Shown here: positions 1 to 6,638 of the stretch, one piece after another | Layout of the letters: every line of letters starts with the position of its first letter | Position numbering within the stretch: position 1 is the first letter of the stretch | DNA from: Candidatus Pelagibacterales bacterium | GTDB taxonomy: Bacteria; Pseudomonadota; Alphaproteobacteria; TMED109 | Length of the DNA: 7,910 nt | NCBI GenBank assembly: GCA_002684605.1 | Contig: NYVM01000013.1 | Location: 30,933-38,842, forward strand | Reading direction: 5' to 3' | Notes under the pieces: generated by a model | The model's database searches: none | The model's input: only the letters and a program-made list of their open reading frames with translations | Told to the model about the DNA's origin: nothing | Position numbers and translations under genes: made by a program

Positions 1-52
1 CATACAGACTTGCACCTTCTAAATATGAGGTTTTAGTTTCTTTCTGTTTCAA
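1..52 (-). CDS. Possible start of a GNAT-type acyltransferase gene (runs off left edge)
   Basis: Just after the SDR stop, one minus-strand frame stays open to the window edge and can start at TTG 50-52, giving about 17 residues. Its end, SYLEGASLY, resembles the first beta strand of RimJ/RimL-like GNAT acetyltransferases (LEGxxVYLRPL). Such enzymes are common late genes in nonulosonic acid clusters (for example PseH and LegH), where they acetylate an amino group. The evidence is only a few residues and a non-ATG start. A competing start is ATG at 1-3, in another frame, with AGAAGG 11 bases upstream. Confidence 0.35.
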   Translation of the reverse strand, partial: MKQKETKTSYLEGASLY

Positions 53-60
53 AATATTGA

Positions 61-906
61 TTATAAAACACTTCTTCCACCATCCATAACAATATTTTGT
101 CCGTTCATGTATGCAGAGGCATTTGAACATAAAAACTGAATTGCTGAAACATATTCGTCAGACTTAGCCATTCTCCCCATTGGAATTAGGTTGGTCAAAC
201 GTTTAACAAATTCTGAATCTTGATTTGTATAAACACCACCAGGTGAAAGAGCATTAGCTCTAACTCCATTTTCAGGCCAATATGTAGCTAAATAACGAGT
301 CAGACCAATTAAACCTGCCTTAATTACGGAGTAAGTAACTGGTTTTACAGCTTGCATTTCATTAGCAAGCCCATCTTGTCTATAAATTCTTTGATCAGGC
401 GCAATAATAGATAAATCTGATGCAATATTTAGTATTACCCCACCTTTGTTATCTTCAGCCATAGCTGAACCAAAAATTTTACTACAAAGATATGCCCCTG
501 TTAAACCAACAGAAATTTCTAAGTTCCAACGGTCCAAAGAAAAGTTCTCTAATCTTGTTGTTCTAATATTATTTTTTAAAGAAGATTGTTTTGGATTTAG
601 TGCTGCATTATTTATAAGTATATCTATACGAATATTCTTGCTTTGTAATAATTTAGACACATAATTAATACTAGATTCTGATGAAACATCCATTACACAA
701 TTGATTATTTTACCTGGGTATTTATCAGATTCAAGTAATAATTTAGTTTTTATCAGTAATTTTTCATCAATATCAGTTAAAACTACTGATGCGCCAGTTT
801 CCAATAACGCTAAAGCATGTTTTTGACCCAGCAAACCACAAGCCCCTGTAATAAGCCCCCATTTATTAAAATTATTAAACCTTCTTGAAATATCAATTTT
901 AGACAT
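61..906 (-). CDS. Short-chain dehydrogenase/reductase, PtmA-like
   Basis: This is a classical SDR of 281 residues, a little longer than the usual 250. It has TGACGLLG (20-27) for cofactor binding, Asp45 at the end of strand 2 (suggesting NAD(H)), NNAA (99-102), catalytic Ser163 and YSVIK (192-196). The tail closes with NGQNIVMDGG (268-277). Extra length lies after NNAA (about 103-125) and between Ser163 and Tyr192 (about 170-188). Those insertions, KPVTYSVIK and the SPGGVY segment (221-226) are as I recall from SDRs beside NeuB genes, such as Campylobacter PtmA, whose reaction is poorly defined. It probably oxidises or reduces the operon's sugar. The annotation of relatives as 3-oxoacyl-ACP reductase would be generic and misleading here. 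The ATG at 904-906 has an A-rich leader without Shine-Dalgarno, 8 bases after the previous stop. Confidence 0.9.
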   Translation of the reverse strand: MSKIDISRRFNNFNKWGLITGACGLLGQKHALALLETGASVVLTDIDEKLLIKTKLLLESDKYPGKIINCVMDVSSESSINYVSKLLQSKNIRIDILINNAALNPKQSSLKNNIRTTRLENFSLDRWNLEISVGLTGAYLCSKIFGSAMAEDNKGGVILNIASDLSIIAPDQRIYRQDGLANEMQAVKPVTYSVIKAGLIGLTRYLATYWPENGVRANALSPGGVYTNQDSEFVKRLTNLIPMGRMAKSDEYVSAIQFLCSNASAYMNGQNIVMDGGRSVL

Positions 907-914
907 ATGTTTTT

Positions 915-1967
915 TTATATATTAATAATATTTTTTAAAGATATTTTTTCTATTTGATTACTAATAATTGATTTTTTTGCAGCCTCTACAATAGCAAGTG
1001 AACATGATGCAGAATTTAACGATAATTTTGTATCATCTAAAGACCAATCATTTATGAATTTTCGGGCTTGATTATAGAACATATCATCATTAGTTGTAGA
1101 TTCATTATCGTTAAAGCTATTATTTTTATCGTCAAATGATGAAAACGTCAATTTATTCGTAGAACCATCCCAAGTTATATCACCAGATGATCCAGCAATA
1201 TGAAAATTCCTGGATTGTTTTTTATGCATAAAACATAACGTAATTTGAACTGAAAAATCTTTATAAATTAAAGTCATTTGTACAGTATCTTCTACATCTA
1301 ATTTTTCTTCACTTCTGTTTCCACCACTACAGAATACTTTATCAGGTATGCCAAAGAACCAACTTACTAAATCAATCTCATGAATTTCAGTTAACAAAAC
1401 TCCGCCGCCCATTTTTGCATTTACAGCGTATAGTTTTTTCCAATCTTCATATGGATGCCAAAATGGAACATTAGAAAAAACATTAAAGGATGCAGATATT
1501 GGCTTTCCAATTTTTCCGTCCTTAATCAATTTATTAACCTTAGAAATTTTAGTATCATATCTTCTTTGAAAAGAAATATTAAAGGCTGTGTTTTTATTTA
1601 TAATCAAATCACGAAATTCTGTAAAGTTATTCAGGTTATTGGACCAAGGTTTCTCAACAAAAACAGCACTACCATTTTCAACAGCTTTCATCATATACTC
1701 AACATGCAAAGAAGAAGGAGTAGAAATAACTGTAAGATCTGGTTTAATTGAAAAAGCACTTTCGACAGAGTCCAACTCTGTTAGATTATATTCTTTTTTT
1801 AAAGTGCTTTTAGAATTTACAGTGAAATCTGAATTGAGTAGAGGAGTTGTTGACTTTGATCTAAAAGCAAAAAACTTGGATTCTTTAGGTAAAATGTCTT
1901 TGAAAATTCTTAAATGCCTTTGCCCTGCTCCACCTAAACCTATAAATAAGATTTTTTTATATTTCAT
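915..1967 (-). CDS. Gfo/Idh/MocA family NAD(P)-dependent oxidoreductase
   Basis: This is a cytoplasmic sugar or cyclitol dehydrogenase. The N-terminal Rossmann fold shows GLGGAGQRH (10-18), matching G-x-G-x-x-G plus the RH often seen in this family. STPSSLH (82-88) follows, then EKP (105-107), whose Lys106 is the usual catalytic lysine. In the C-terminal half, GGGVLLTEIHEIDL (187-200) carries the conserved active-site His196. At 350 residues it is a standard length. The family oxidises a ring hydroxyl, often at C3, or reduces a keto-sugar. With the nearby DegT aminotransferase it resembles the WbpB/WbpE and NtdC/NtdA pairs, where a 3-keto-sugar is made and then aminated; this is an analogy, not proof. 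Two bases separate it from the gene before and eight from the gene after. No ribosome binding site is visible at ATG 1965-1967. Confidence 0.92.
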   Translation of the reverse strand: MKYKKILFIGLGGAGQRHLRIFKDILPKESKFFAFRSKSTTPLLNSDFTVNSKSTLKKEYNLTELDSVESAFSIKPDLTVISTPSSLHVEYMMKAVENGSAVFVEKPWSNNLNNFTEFRDLIINKNTAFNISFQRRYDTKISKVNKLIKDGKIGKPISASFNVFSNVPFWHPYEDWKKLYAVNAKMGGGVLLTEIHEIDLVSWFFGIPDKVFCSGGNRSEEKLDVEDTVQMTLIYKDFSVQITLCFMHKKQSRNFHIAGSSGDITWDGSTNKLTFSSFDDKNNSFNDNESTTNDDMFYNQARKFINDWSLDDTKLSLNSASCSLAIVEAAKKSIISNQIEKISLKNIINI

Positions 1968-1969
1968 AA

Positions 1970-2782
1970 TTAATTAAATGCTTCAGAATAAAAATAGTTA
2001 ACAACGTTAATATTGTATTTACATGTATTTATTGGGTTATTTCCTCTATTTGTTTCAAATGTATAGGACTTATTGTAATTAATTTTTTTTAATGCTTTAA
2101 AAACATCTAAAAAATTAACTAAACCTGTTCCTAATAAAACATTTTCATTTTTAGAATTTTTATCTTTTATATGAACGTGCTCTATTTTGTTATCTAATGA
2201 AACTATATCATTATATAAATCATGTCCAAAAGCTATTCTATTTCCTGTATCAAAAACAACTTTGATATTTCCATGATTTAATTCTTTCAATAAAATCAAA
2301 AGCTCTTCTCCATTTAAAATAGTTTCTAAACATAATACCATGCCAGATTTTTCACAGGCTTCAGCAATTATTGTAATTGGATCAATAAAATCTTTATAGT
2401 TTTTAATATTAATCTCAGATTCTTCAAAAAATGGTAAAACAAATTTATTACAATTAAGTTTTTGACCTCTTTCGATCAAATCTAAATTTTGTTTCAAAAC
2501 TGAAGGGTTTTTAACAAGACTATAATCTACTATATGATCATTGCATAAAGTATGAATCTTAACATTGTTTATTTTAGATAATTCTAATAATTTATGTACT
2601 CCTTTATCAGACCAGATTGGATTTTTAATATTATGATTTCTTTCTGCAATGAGTTCAATATTTTCTAATCCAATTGCTGATGCTATAAAAAATTCCTTTT
2701 CCCAATCATCTTGAGGAAACCATTGAAGTTCACCTGGTGGAGACTGAATAAGCCTACCTTGAACAATTCCTAATTTTATCAT
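1970..2782 (-). CDS. Sugar phosphate isomerase/epimerase-like TIM-barrel protein (AP endonuclease 2 superfamily)
   Basis: This 270-residue, metal-dependent, xylose isomerase-like barrel has the normal single-domain length of the family. Four expected metal ligands can be placed at strand ends: Glu153 (CLET), Asp178 (VFDTGN), His204 (HVHIKD) and Glu243 (TFET). GTGLVNF (218-224) fits the loop written GEGxxDF in relatives. Members isomerise or epimerise sugars and keto-sugars or dehydrate inosose-type compounds; the substrate cannot be told here. It is the second such barrel in the operon, after the one fused to NeuB, but the two are clearly divergent. The start overlaps the aminotransferase stop as ATGA, with a weak GGAAG a few bases upstream. 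Gfo/Idh enzymes often sit next to such isomerases, as here, and may share a keto-sugar intermediate (inference). Confidence 0.85.
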   Translation of the reverse strand: MIKLGIVQGRLIQSPPGELQWFPQDDWEKEFFIASAIGLENIELIAERNHNIKNPIWSDKGVHKLLELSKINNVKIHTLCNDHIVDYSLVKNPSVLKQNLDLIERGQKLNCNKFVLPFFEESEINIKNYKDFIDPITIIAEACEKSGMVLCLETILNGEELLILLKELNHGNIKVVFDTGNRIAFGHDLYNDIVSLDNKIEHVHIKDKNSKNENVLLGTGLVNFLDVFKALKKINYNKSYTFETNRGNNPINTCKYNINVVNYFYSEAFN

Positions 2783-4002
2783 TTTCTTCCAATTTTATCA
2801 ATTAAATTTTTTAATATATTAGCTTGATTAATACAACTATCAACGTCTCTATAGTTAGTTTTAAATGCCATTACTCTCTGCTGTAATTCTTCGGCAACGG
2901 GACAAAGCCCTTTGTCTAAAACTAACTTTCCTATTTTTTTATTAATCAGTGCTGGTTCTAAATAAGGAATAGCTACATTTCCATAAAATCCATCACCTCC
3001 GTCAGCTTTGTATTGATGATAAAATTCTTTCCAGGAAATTCCTTTAATTTTATCTCCGTTGTATAAAACAGCAAAAGTGTAATAAGAATGTTCGTATATT
3101 TTGTTATCAAATTTTTGAGGCACTAACCAAGTACAACCATTGATTGCATCTTTAAAATATTTAGCATTGCTTTTTCTTCTACTAACTATAGCTTCAGATC
3201 TTTCTAATTGTGCTAACCCTACAGCAGCAGAAATTGAATTCATTCTGTAATTTAAACCAATCGTATCGAATCTAAAGTAATTAGGATCTTGAAATGTTGA
3301 TTTAGCTAAATGTGTTCGTCCAGCAGAAGCAGTCATATGTTTATATCCAATTCCTGCAAATTTTCTAGCAAGTGTAGCGTATTTTTTATTGTTAGTAACA
3401 ATCATTCCTCCCTCTGATCCAGAAGTTAAATGCTTTTTATTCTCAAAGCTATATACTCCAATATCAGCATTGCTTCCAGAAAATTGACCGTTGTAATAAC
3501 CATAAAATGTTTCCGCTGAATCGTCGATTACTAATAGATTATGCTTTTTTGCAATTTTCATAATGGGCTCCATATTAACTGGTAACCCAAACCATGAAAC
3601 AGTTAAAATGGCTTTTGTTTTATTAGTAATTTTAGATTCAATTAAATCAGGATCAATATTCCAACTAGACTTATCTGAGTCTACAAAAACTGGAATCCCA
3701 CCTAAATGAATTGTAGCGTAAGCATCCATAATTACTGTAAGTGCAGGCTGGATAACTTCATCCCCAACTGAAATTCCAGCTGCAAATAATGCAGCATGTA
3801 ATCCGGATGTACCTGAATTAACTGCAATAGCGTATTTAGAACCTACCGTTCTAGCAAAAGATTCTTCAAAATCTAGAAGCCAATCAATACCTTTGTGTTC
3901 ACTGTTTTCGCTATCTAAGGCTTTTAATACATAGTCTAATTCTTTACCATTAAACTTGCCTTGTTTACTTTTGATACTCTTAATAATTTTTTCGTAATTC
4001 AT
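2779..4002 (-). CDS. DegT/DnrJ/EryC1 family PLP-dependent sugar aminotransferase
   Basis: This enzyme transfers an amino group, usually from glutamate, to a keto-sugar. The 407 residues show the family plan: phosphate-binding GTSGLHAA (64-71), VIDDSAE (158-164) with the Asp that contacts the PLP ring nitrogen, and SFENKKHLTSG (185-195) in which Lys190 should form the Schiff base. EGGM (197-200) and LNYRMN (250-255) follow. The loop after Lys190 appears one residue longer (SGSEGG) than the common TGEGG form. The length is slightly above the usual 370-390 residues. The start follows the cytidylyltransferase stop by 2 bases with no clear ribosome binding site, and its TGA overlaps the next ATG as ATGA. 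The ketose substrate may come from one of the two downstream oxidoreductases. Related families include perosamine synthase-like and LegC-like enzymes; the motifs do not decide between them. Confidence 0.92.
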   Translation of the reverse strand: MNYEKIIKSIKSKQGKFNGKELDYVLKALDSENSEHKGIDWLLDFEESFARTVGSKYAIAVNSGTSGLHAALFAAGISVGDEVIQPALTVIMDAYATIHLGGIPVFVDSDKSSWNIDPDLIESKITNKTKAILTVSWFGLPVNMEPIMKIAKKHNLLVIDDSAETFYGYYNGQFSGSNADIGVYSFENKKHLTSGSEGGMIVTNNKKYATLARKFAGIGYKHMTASAGRTHLAKSTFQDPNYFRFDTIGLNYRMNSISAAVGLAQLERSEAIVSRRKSNAKYFKDAINGCTWLVPQKFDNKIYEHSYYTFAVLYNGDKIKGISWKEFYHQYKADGGDGFYGNVAIPYLEPALINKKIGKLVLDKGLCPVAEELQQRVMAFKTNYRDVDSCINQANILKNLIDKIGRK

Positions 4003-4004
4003 AT

Positions 4005-4751
4005 TTAAATACTTTTATTTAATTGAGCATTTTTCCACTCAACATTTCGAAACCAATTTATCAAATACATTTCAGGGTTATTTTTAAAAATTTTGTTAAC
4101 TTTTTCTCTAGTTGCAAAATTTCCTGCTATTCTTCTTACGGATTCTAACAACCAATAATCTTCAATATAATCTAAAGTTAACCTAACCTTGAATTTTGTT
4201 TTAGTTTCGTCAGTTAATATTTCTTTTTTTAAATTTTTAATCTTATCCAAATAATACCACATCATTTCTGTATCAGTATCAGTATCTAGATTTAATATTG
4301 CTTTATTTACAATTTGAGTAGTAAGTGAGTAACCTACACTAGCTCCTCCATTTGAAGATTCAATTGTCGGACTAACTACATCTAAATTATGATCTAATAA
4401 TAGTTTAAAAGATTTTTTCATTTCATCACCATCAAAAAACGGATCATCTGCATCAACAGTATGAAATGCCTTTAAGTTAAAATGAACAGCACAATCAGCC
4501 CAACGTTTTAACTTATTAATCAGTGATCCTCTAAAACACTTTACTCCTTCTCTTAAAGCCAACTCTTCGATTAAATCATCACTTGGATCAGTACTAGTAC
4601 AAATAATTGGGTCTAAATTATAATGTTTAGCTCTTCTAATTATATGTTCTAAAACATTACATCTTTCACCAAAAGGCAGGAAACACTTGTTGGGCAACCT
4701 AGATGATGATGATCTAACTGTAATAAGACCAGGGACTTTATTCTCACTCAT
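4005..4751 (-). CDS. SpsF/NeuA-like cytidylyltransferase (CTP_transf_3 type)
   Basis: This 248-residue enzyme probably activates the operon's sugar acid with a nucleotide, most likely CMP as for other NeuB products. The N-terminal nucleotide loop reads TVRSSSSRLPNK (11-22), the family's R-x-x-S-x-R-L-P-x-K pattern. An acidic metal-binding stretch, VDADDPFFD, lies at 99-107, and VRLTLD at 189-194 matches the SpsF-type segment VRLTVD. The length is normal for SpsF or KdsB relatives. The loop departs from both the KdsB version (IPAR) and the NeuA version (IPARGGSK), so calling it NeuA would be too specific. The ATG shares one base with the NeuB-fusion stop, and the next start is 2 bases after this stop. 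Loop bases 4702-4713 are four GAT repeats coding for the serines, and residues 155-160 are a DTDTDT run from a 6-base tandem repeat. Confidence 0.85.
   Translation of the reverse strand: MSENKVPGLITVRSSSSRLPNKCFLPFGERCNVLEHIIRRAKHYNLDPIICTSTDPSDDLIEELALREGVKCFRGSLINKLKRWADCAVHFNLKAFHTVDADDPFFDGDEMKKSFKLLLDHNLDVVSPTIESSNGGASVGYSLTTQIVNKAILNLDTDTDTEMMWYYLDKIKNLKKEILTDETKTKFKVRLTLDYIEDYWLLESVRRIAGNFATREKVNKIFKNNPEMYLINWFRNVEWKNAQLNKSI
4270..4286. repeat. Short in-gene tandem repeat (GTATCA, nearly 3 copies)
   Basis: Nearly three direct copies of the 6-mer GTATCA lie inside the cytidylyltransferase gene and encode alternating Asp-Thr. Each unit is a multiple of three, so a change in copy number would add or remove two residues without shifting the frame. 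Confidence 0.7.
4702..4713. repeat. GAT trinucleotide repeat, 4 copies, in the nucleotide-binding loop
   Basis: Four GAT units (ATC on the coding strand, frame-shifted to encode the serine run of RSSSSR) sit in the N-terminal loop of the cytidylyltransferase gene. The run is short and may be chance in AT-rich sequence. Confidence 0.6.
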
Positions 4752-5581
4752 TATATTAGGCCATTAAGTTTTTCTAGTGCAATCCAAAATCCTTTTCCCA
4801 TATCTTTATGGCCTTGCCATATTTCAGGGATAAAACCAATATTTTTACATTTATCATTTAAAATTTTAGCGAATTTTTTAAAATCTATTTCACCTTCTCC
4901 AATTTGCAAACCTTCTCCATTTACGCCACTAGCATCACCTAAATGAAGATATGCTGTATGTGGAGCTATCTTTTCACAAAATTTATAAAAATCTTTTTTA
5001 AGATAATTACAAGTCAACATACTATGTGAAATATCAAAACACATTCTAATATTAAACTTTTCACAATAATGTACTATTTCTTCAATTTCAACAAAAATAT
5101 TTTGATAACGTTGACCACCAAAATGCCACGGAAAAGGAGCCATCGTTTGAGGAATGATTTCAACACCTTCAGTGTCAAGTTCAGACAAACTTTGAAAAAA
5201 TTGAGTATAATATTGTTTTGTCTCAGACTTCGGAATTGGCTTATCCATACTAAATCCACCAATATTAGCAACAATCATGGGTCTTTTTTCATTTGGAAAA
5301 AACTTGTTAAGATTTCTAGTGACATCTATAACTTTCTGAGTTTGCTCCATTGAATATTTTCTATACTCTTTGTCAGGAGTTGCTAAATCCATTAAATGAC
5401 TTTCTTTAAATAATTCAGGAGCATGAACTACAAATCCACAATCATATGATTTTTCTAAAAAATCTGAGGGATTTAAATCCATATCAGAATATGATAGATG
5501 AAATTCAAAAAAATCAGGTTTTGCCATTTCATAGTACTGAGAAAAATCATGATATCTTACAGGAATTCCCCAAGGTCTATT
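4751..5581 (-). other. C-terminal sugar isomerase/epimerase-like TIM-barrel domain of the NeuB fusion
   Basis: Residues about 353-628 form an extra domain beyond the NeuB-SAF unit. The segment MCFDISH matches the Asp-x-x-His motif of the AP endonuclease 2 / xylose isomerase-like superfamily. The later YLHLGDAS, GEGEIDF and PEIWQGH segments match the strand ends that supply the remaining metal ligands. Because these residues are kept, the domain is probably catalytic rather than a structural relic. It may prepare or modify the aldose used by the NeuB half; that link is inferred from the fusion. Confidence 0.8.
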
Positions 5582-6637
5582 AAAATTATAATCTTTTGAA
5601 AAATGTAATTCATTTTCTAAATCACTATTATAGAAAAAATCTTCTTCAAGCATATCTCTTTTTAATTTTTTACCTAGTAAGGAATCATAAAGCAAAGGCG
5701 AAAGACCTTGTCCTGGACTTAATATTTTTATATGCTCGGGTTTAAGAATTGTTCCTTTATTTAAAGTAATGCTAGAAACTAAACTTTTACCTAGATTCTC
5801 TCTATTAATCATTTCACCTTGACTTAATTTTCTTTCACTCCCAGAACCTAATGCTTGTTCAATTTCTCTAACTCCTTCAATTAATGACTTAAATTCTTGA
5901 AATTCTAAACTAGCAGCATGATCAGGCCCTTCCATCTCTCTATCCAACGTGAAATGTCTTTCTAGTACAGAACACCCTAAAGTTACTGCTGCCAAAGAAA
6001 CAGAAGTTCCTCTCTCATGACCTGAATAACCTACAATGGGATGAATTTTCTTTAAAGATTTTATCCAATTTAAGTTTATATCGTGAAATGGTGCAGGATA
6101 TGTGCTATTGCAATGTAAAAACACAAATTCAACATTTCTCTTTTCTAAAAATAATTTAACATGTTCCACTTCTTCAACCTTACTCATTCCAGTGGATAAT
6201 ATTAAAGGCTTATTTGTTTTTGACAATTGATCTAAAAGCGGAAGATTAGTAAGATCAGCAGATGCAACTTTATAAGCTTTTACACCAAAGGATTCAAGAA
6301 CATCAATACTTTTTAAATCCCAAGGTGTACACATATATAAAACACCTTTCTTTTTACAATATTCTGAAAGACTTCTATGCTCATCAACTGATAGTTCAAA
6401 TCGGTCTAGGAGATCAATAATATATTCTGTTCCTAAATCTTCACCTGATTTACTTAGTGATTTTTTTCTATAAACTTGATCTAGATGACGCATTTGAAAT
6501 TTTACACAATCAACTTTCATTTCAACAGCCAAGTCTATCATTTCAATAGCTCTATCGTAACTTCCGTTATGATTATTACCTATTTCTGCAATAATGAAAC
6601 AACGTCCATTATTAATACCATATTTATCTATTTTCAT
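4751..6637 (-). CDS. NeuB-type nonulosonic acid synthase fused to an AP-endonuclease-2-type sugar isomerase domain
   Basis: The N-terminal half should condense phosphoenolpyruvate with an aldose to give an alpha-keto acid sugar, in the cytoplasm. NeuB landmarks appear in order: AEIGNNHNG (17-25), VKFQ (45-48), CTPWD (103-107), KVAS (123-126), LSTGM (147-151), CNSTYPAP (176-183), GYSGHERG (203-210), ERHFTLD (226-232) and GPDH (237-240). His207 and His228 fit the two metal ligands of Neisseria NeuB, with the same 21-residue spacing. A SAF (antifreeze-like) domain covers about 283-340. From about 353 a second TIM barrel begins, with an apparently complete metal site: Glu493, DISH (535-538), LHLGD (564-568), GEGEID (580-585) and PEIW (604-607). 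NeuB enzymes are usually about 340-360 residues, so this is a true fusion; no internal stop or frameshift is seen. The stop overlaps the next start by one base (TAATG). The product could be a sialic, legionaminic or unusual ulosonic acid. Confidence 0.92.
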   Translation of the reverse strand: MKIDKYGINNGRCFIIAEIGNNHNGSYDRAIEMIDLAVEMKVDCVKFQMRHLDQVYRKKSLSKSGEDLGTEYIIDLLDRFELSVDEHRSLSEYCKKKGVLYMCTPWDLKSIDVLESFGVKAYKVASADLTNLPLLDQLSKTNKPLILSTGMSKVEEVEHVKLFLEKRNVEFVFLHCNSTYPAPFHDINLNWIKSLKKIHPIVGYSGHERGTSVSLAAVTLGCSVLERHFTLDREMEGPDHAASLEFQEFKSLIEGVREIEQALGSGSERKLSQGEMINRENLGKSLVSSITLNKGTILKPEHIKILSPGQGLSPLLYDSLLGKKLKRDMLEEDFFYNSDLENELHFSKDYNFNRPWGIPVRYHDFSQYYEMAKPDFFEFHLSYSDMDLNPSDFLEKSYDCGFVVHAPELFKESHLMDLATPDKEYRKYSMEQTQKVIDVTRNLNKFFPNEKRPMIVANIGGFSMDKPIPKSETKQYYTQFFQSLSELDTEGVEIIPQTMAPFPWHFGGQRYQNIFVEIEEIVHYCEKFNIRMCFDISHSMLTCNYLKKDFYKFCEKIAPHTAYLHLGDASGVNGEGLQIGEGEIDFKKFAKILNDKCKNIGFIPEIWQGHKDMGKGFWIALEKLNGLI

Positions 6638-6638
6638 A

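Noticed and set aside
446..664. Plus-strand open frame of 72 codons
   Set aside because: It is antisense to the SDR core and has no recognisable motif.
907..930. T-rich stretch near the Gfo/Idh-SDR junction as a terminator
   Set aside because: There is no GC-rich hairpin next to it, and on the coding strand it is a run of A, which fits coding plus an 8-base spacer in an operon.
1455..1977. Plus-strand open frames of about 98 and 129 codons
   Set aside because: They lie wholly or almost wholly antisense to the Gfo/Idh gene, whose family motifs are clear; their translations show no recognisable domain.
5069..5353. Open frames on both strands inside the NeuB-fusion gene
   Set aside because: They are out of frame with the fused barrel domain, which has convincing metal-site motifs; the translations look like AT-rich noise.
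5560..5620. Artificial fusion by a missed stop between the NeuB and isomerase domains
   Set aside because: The frame reads through the linker without a stop or shift, and there is no plausible start with a ribosome binding site at the domain border.
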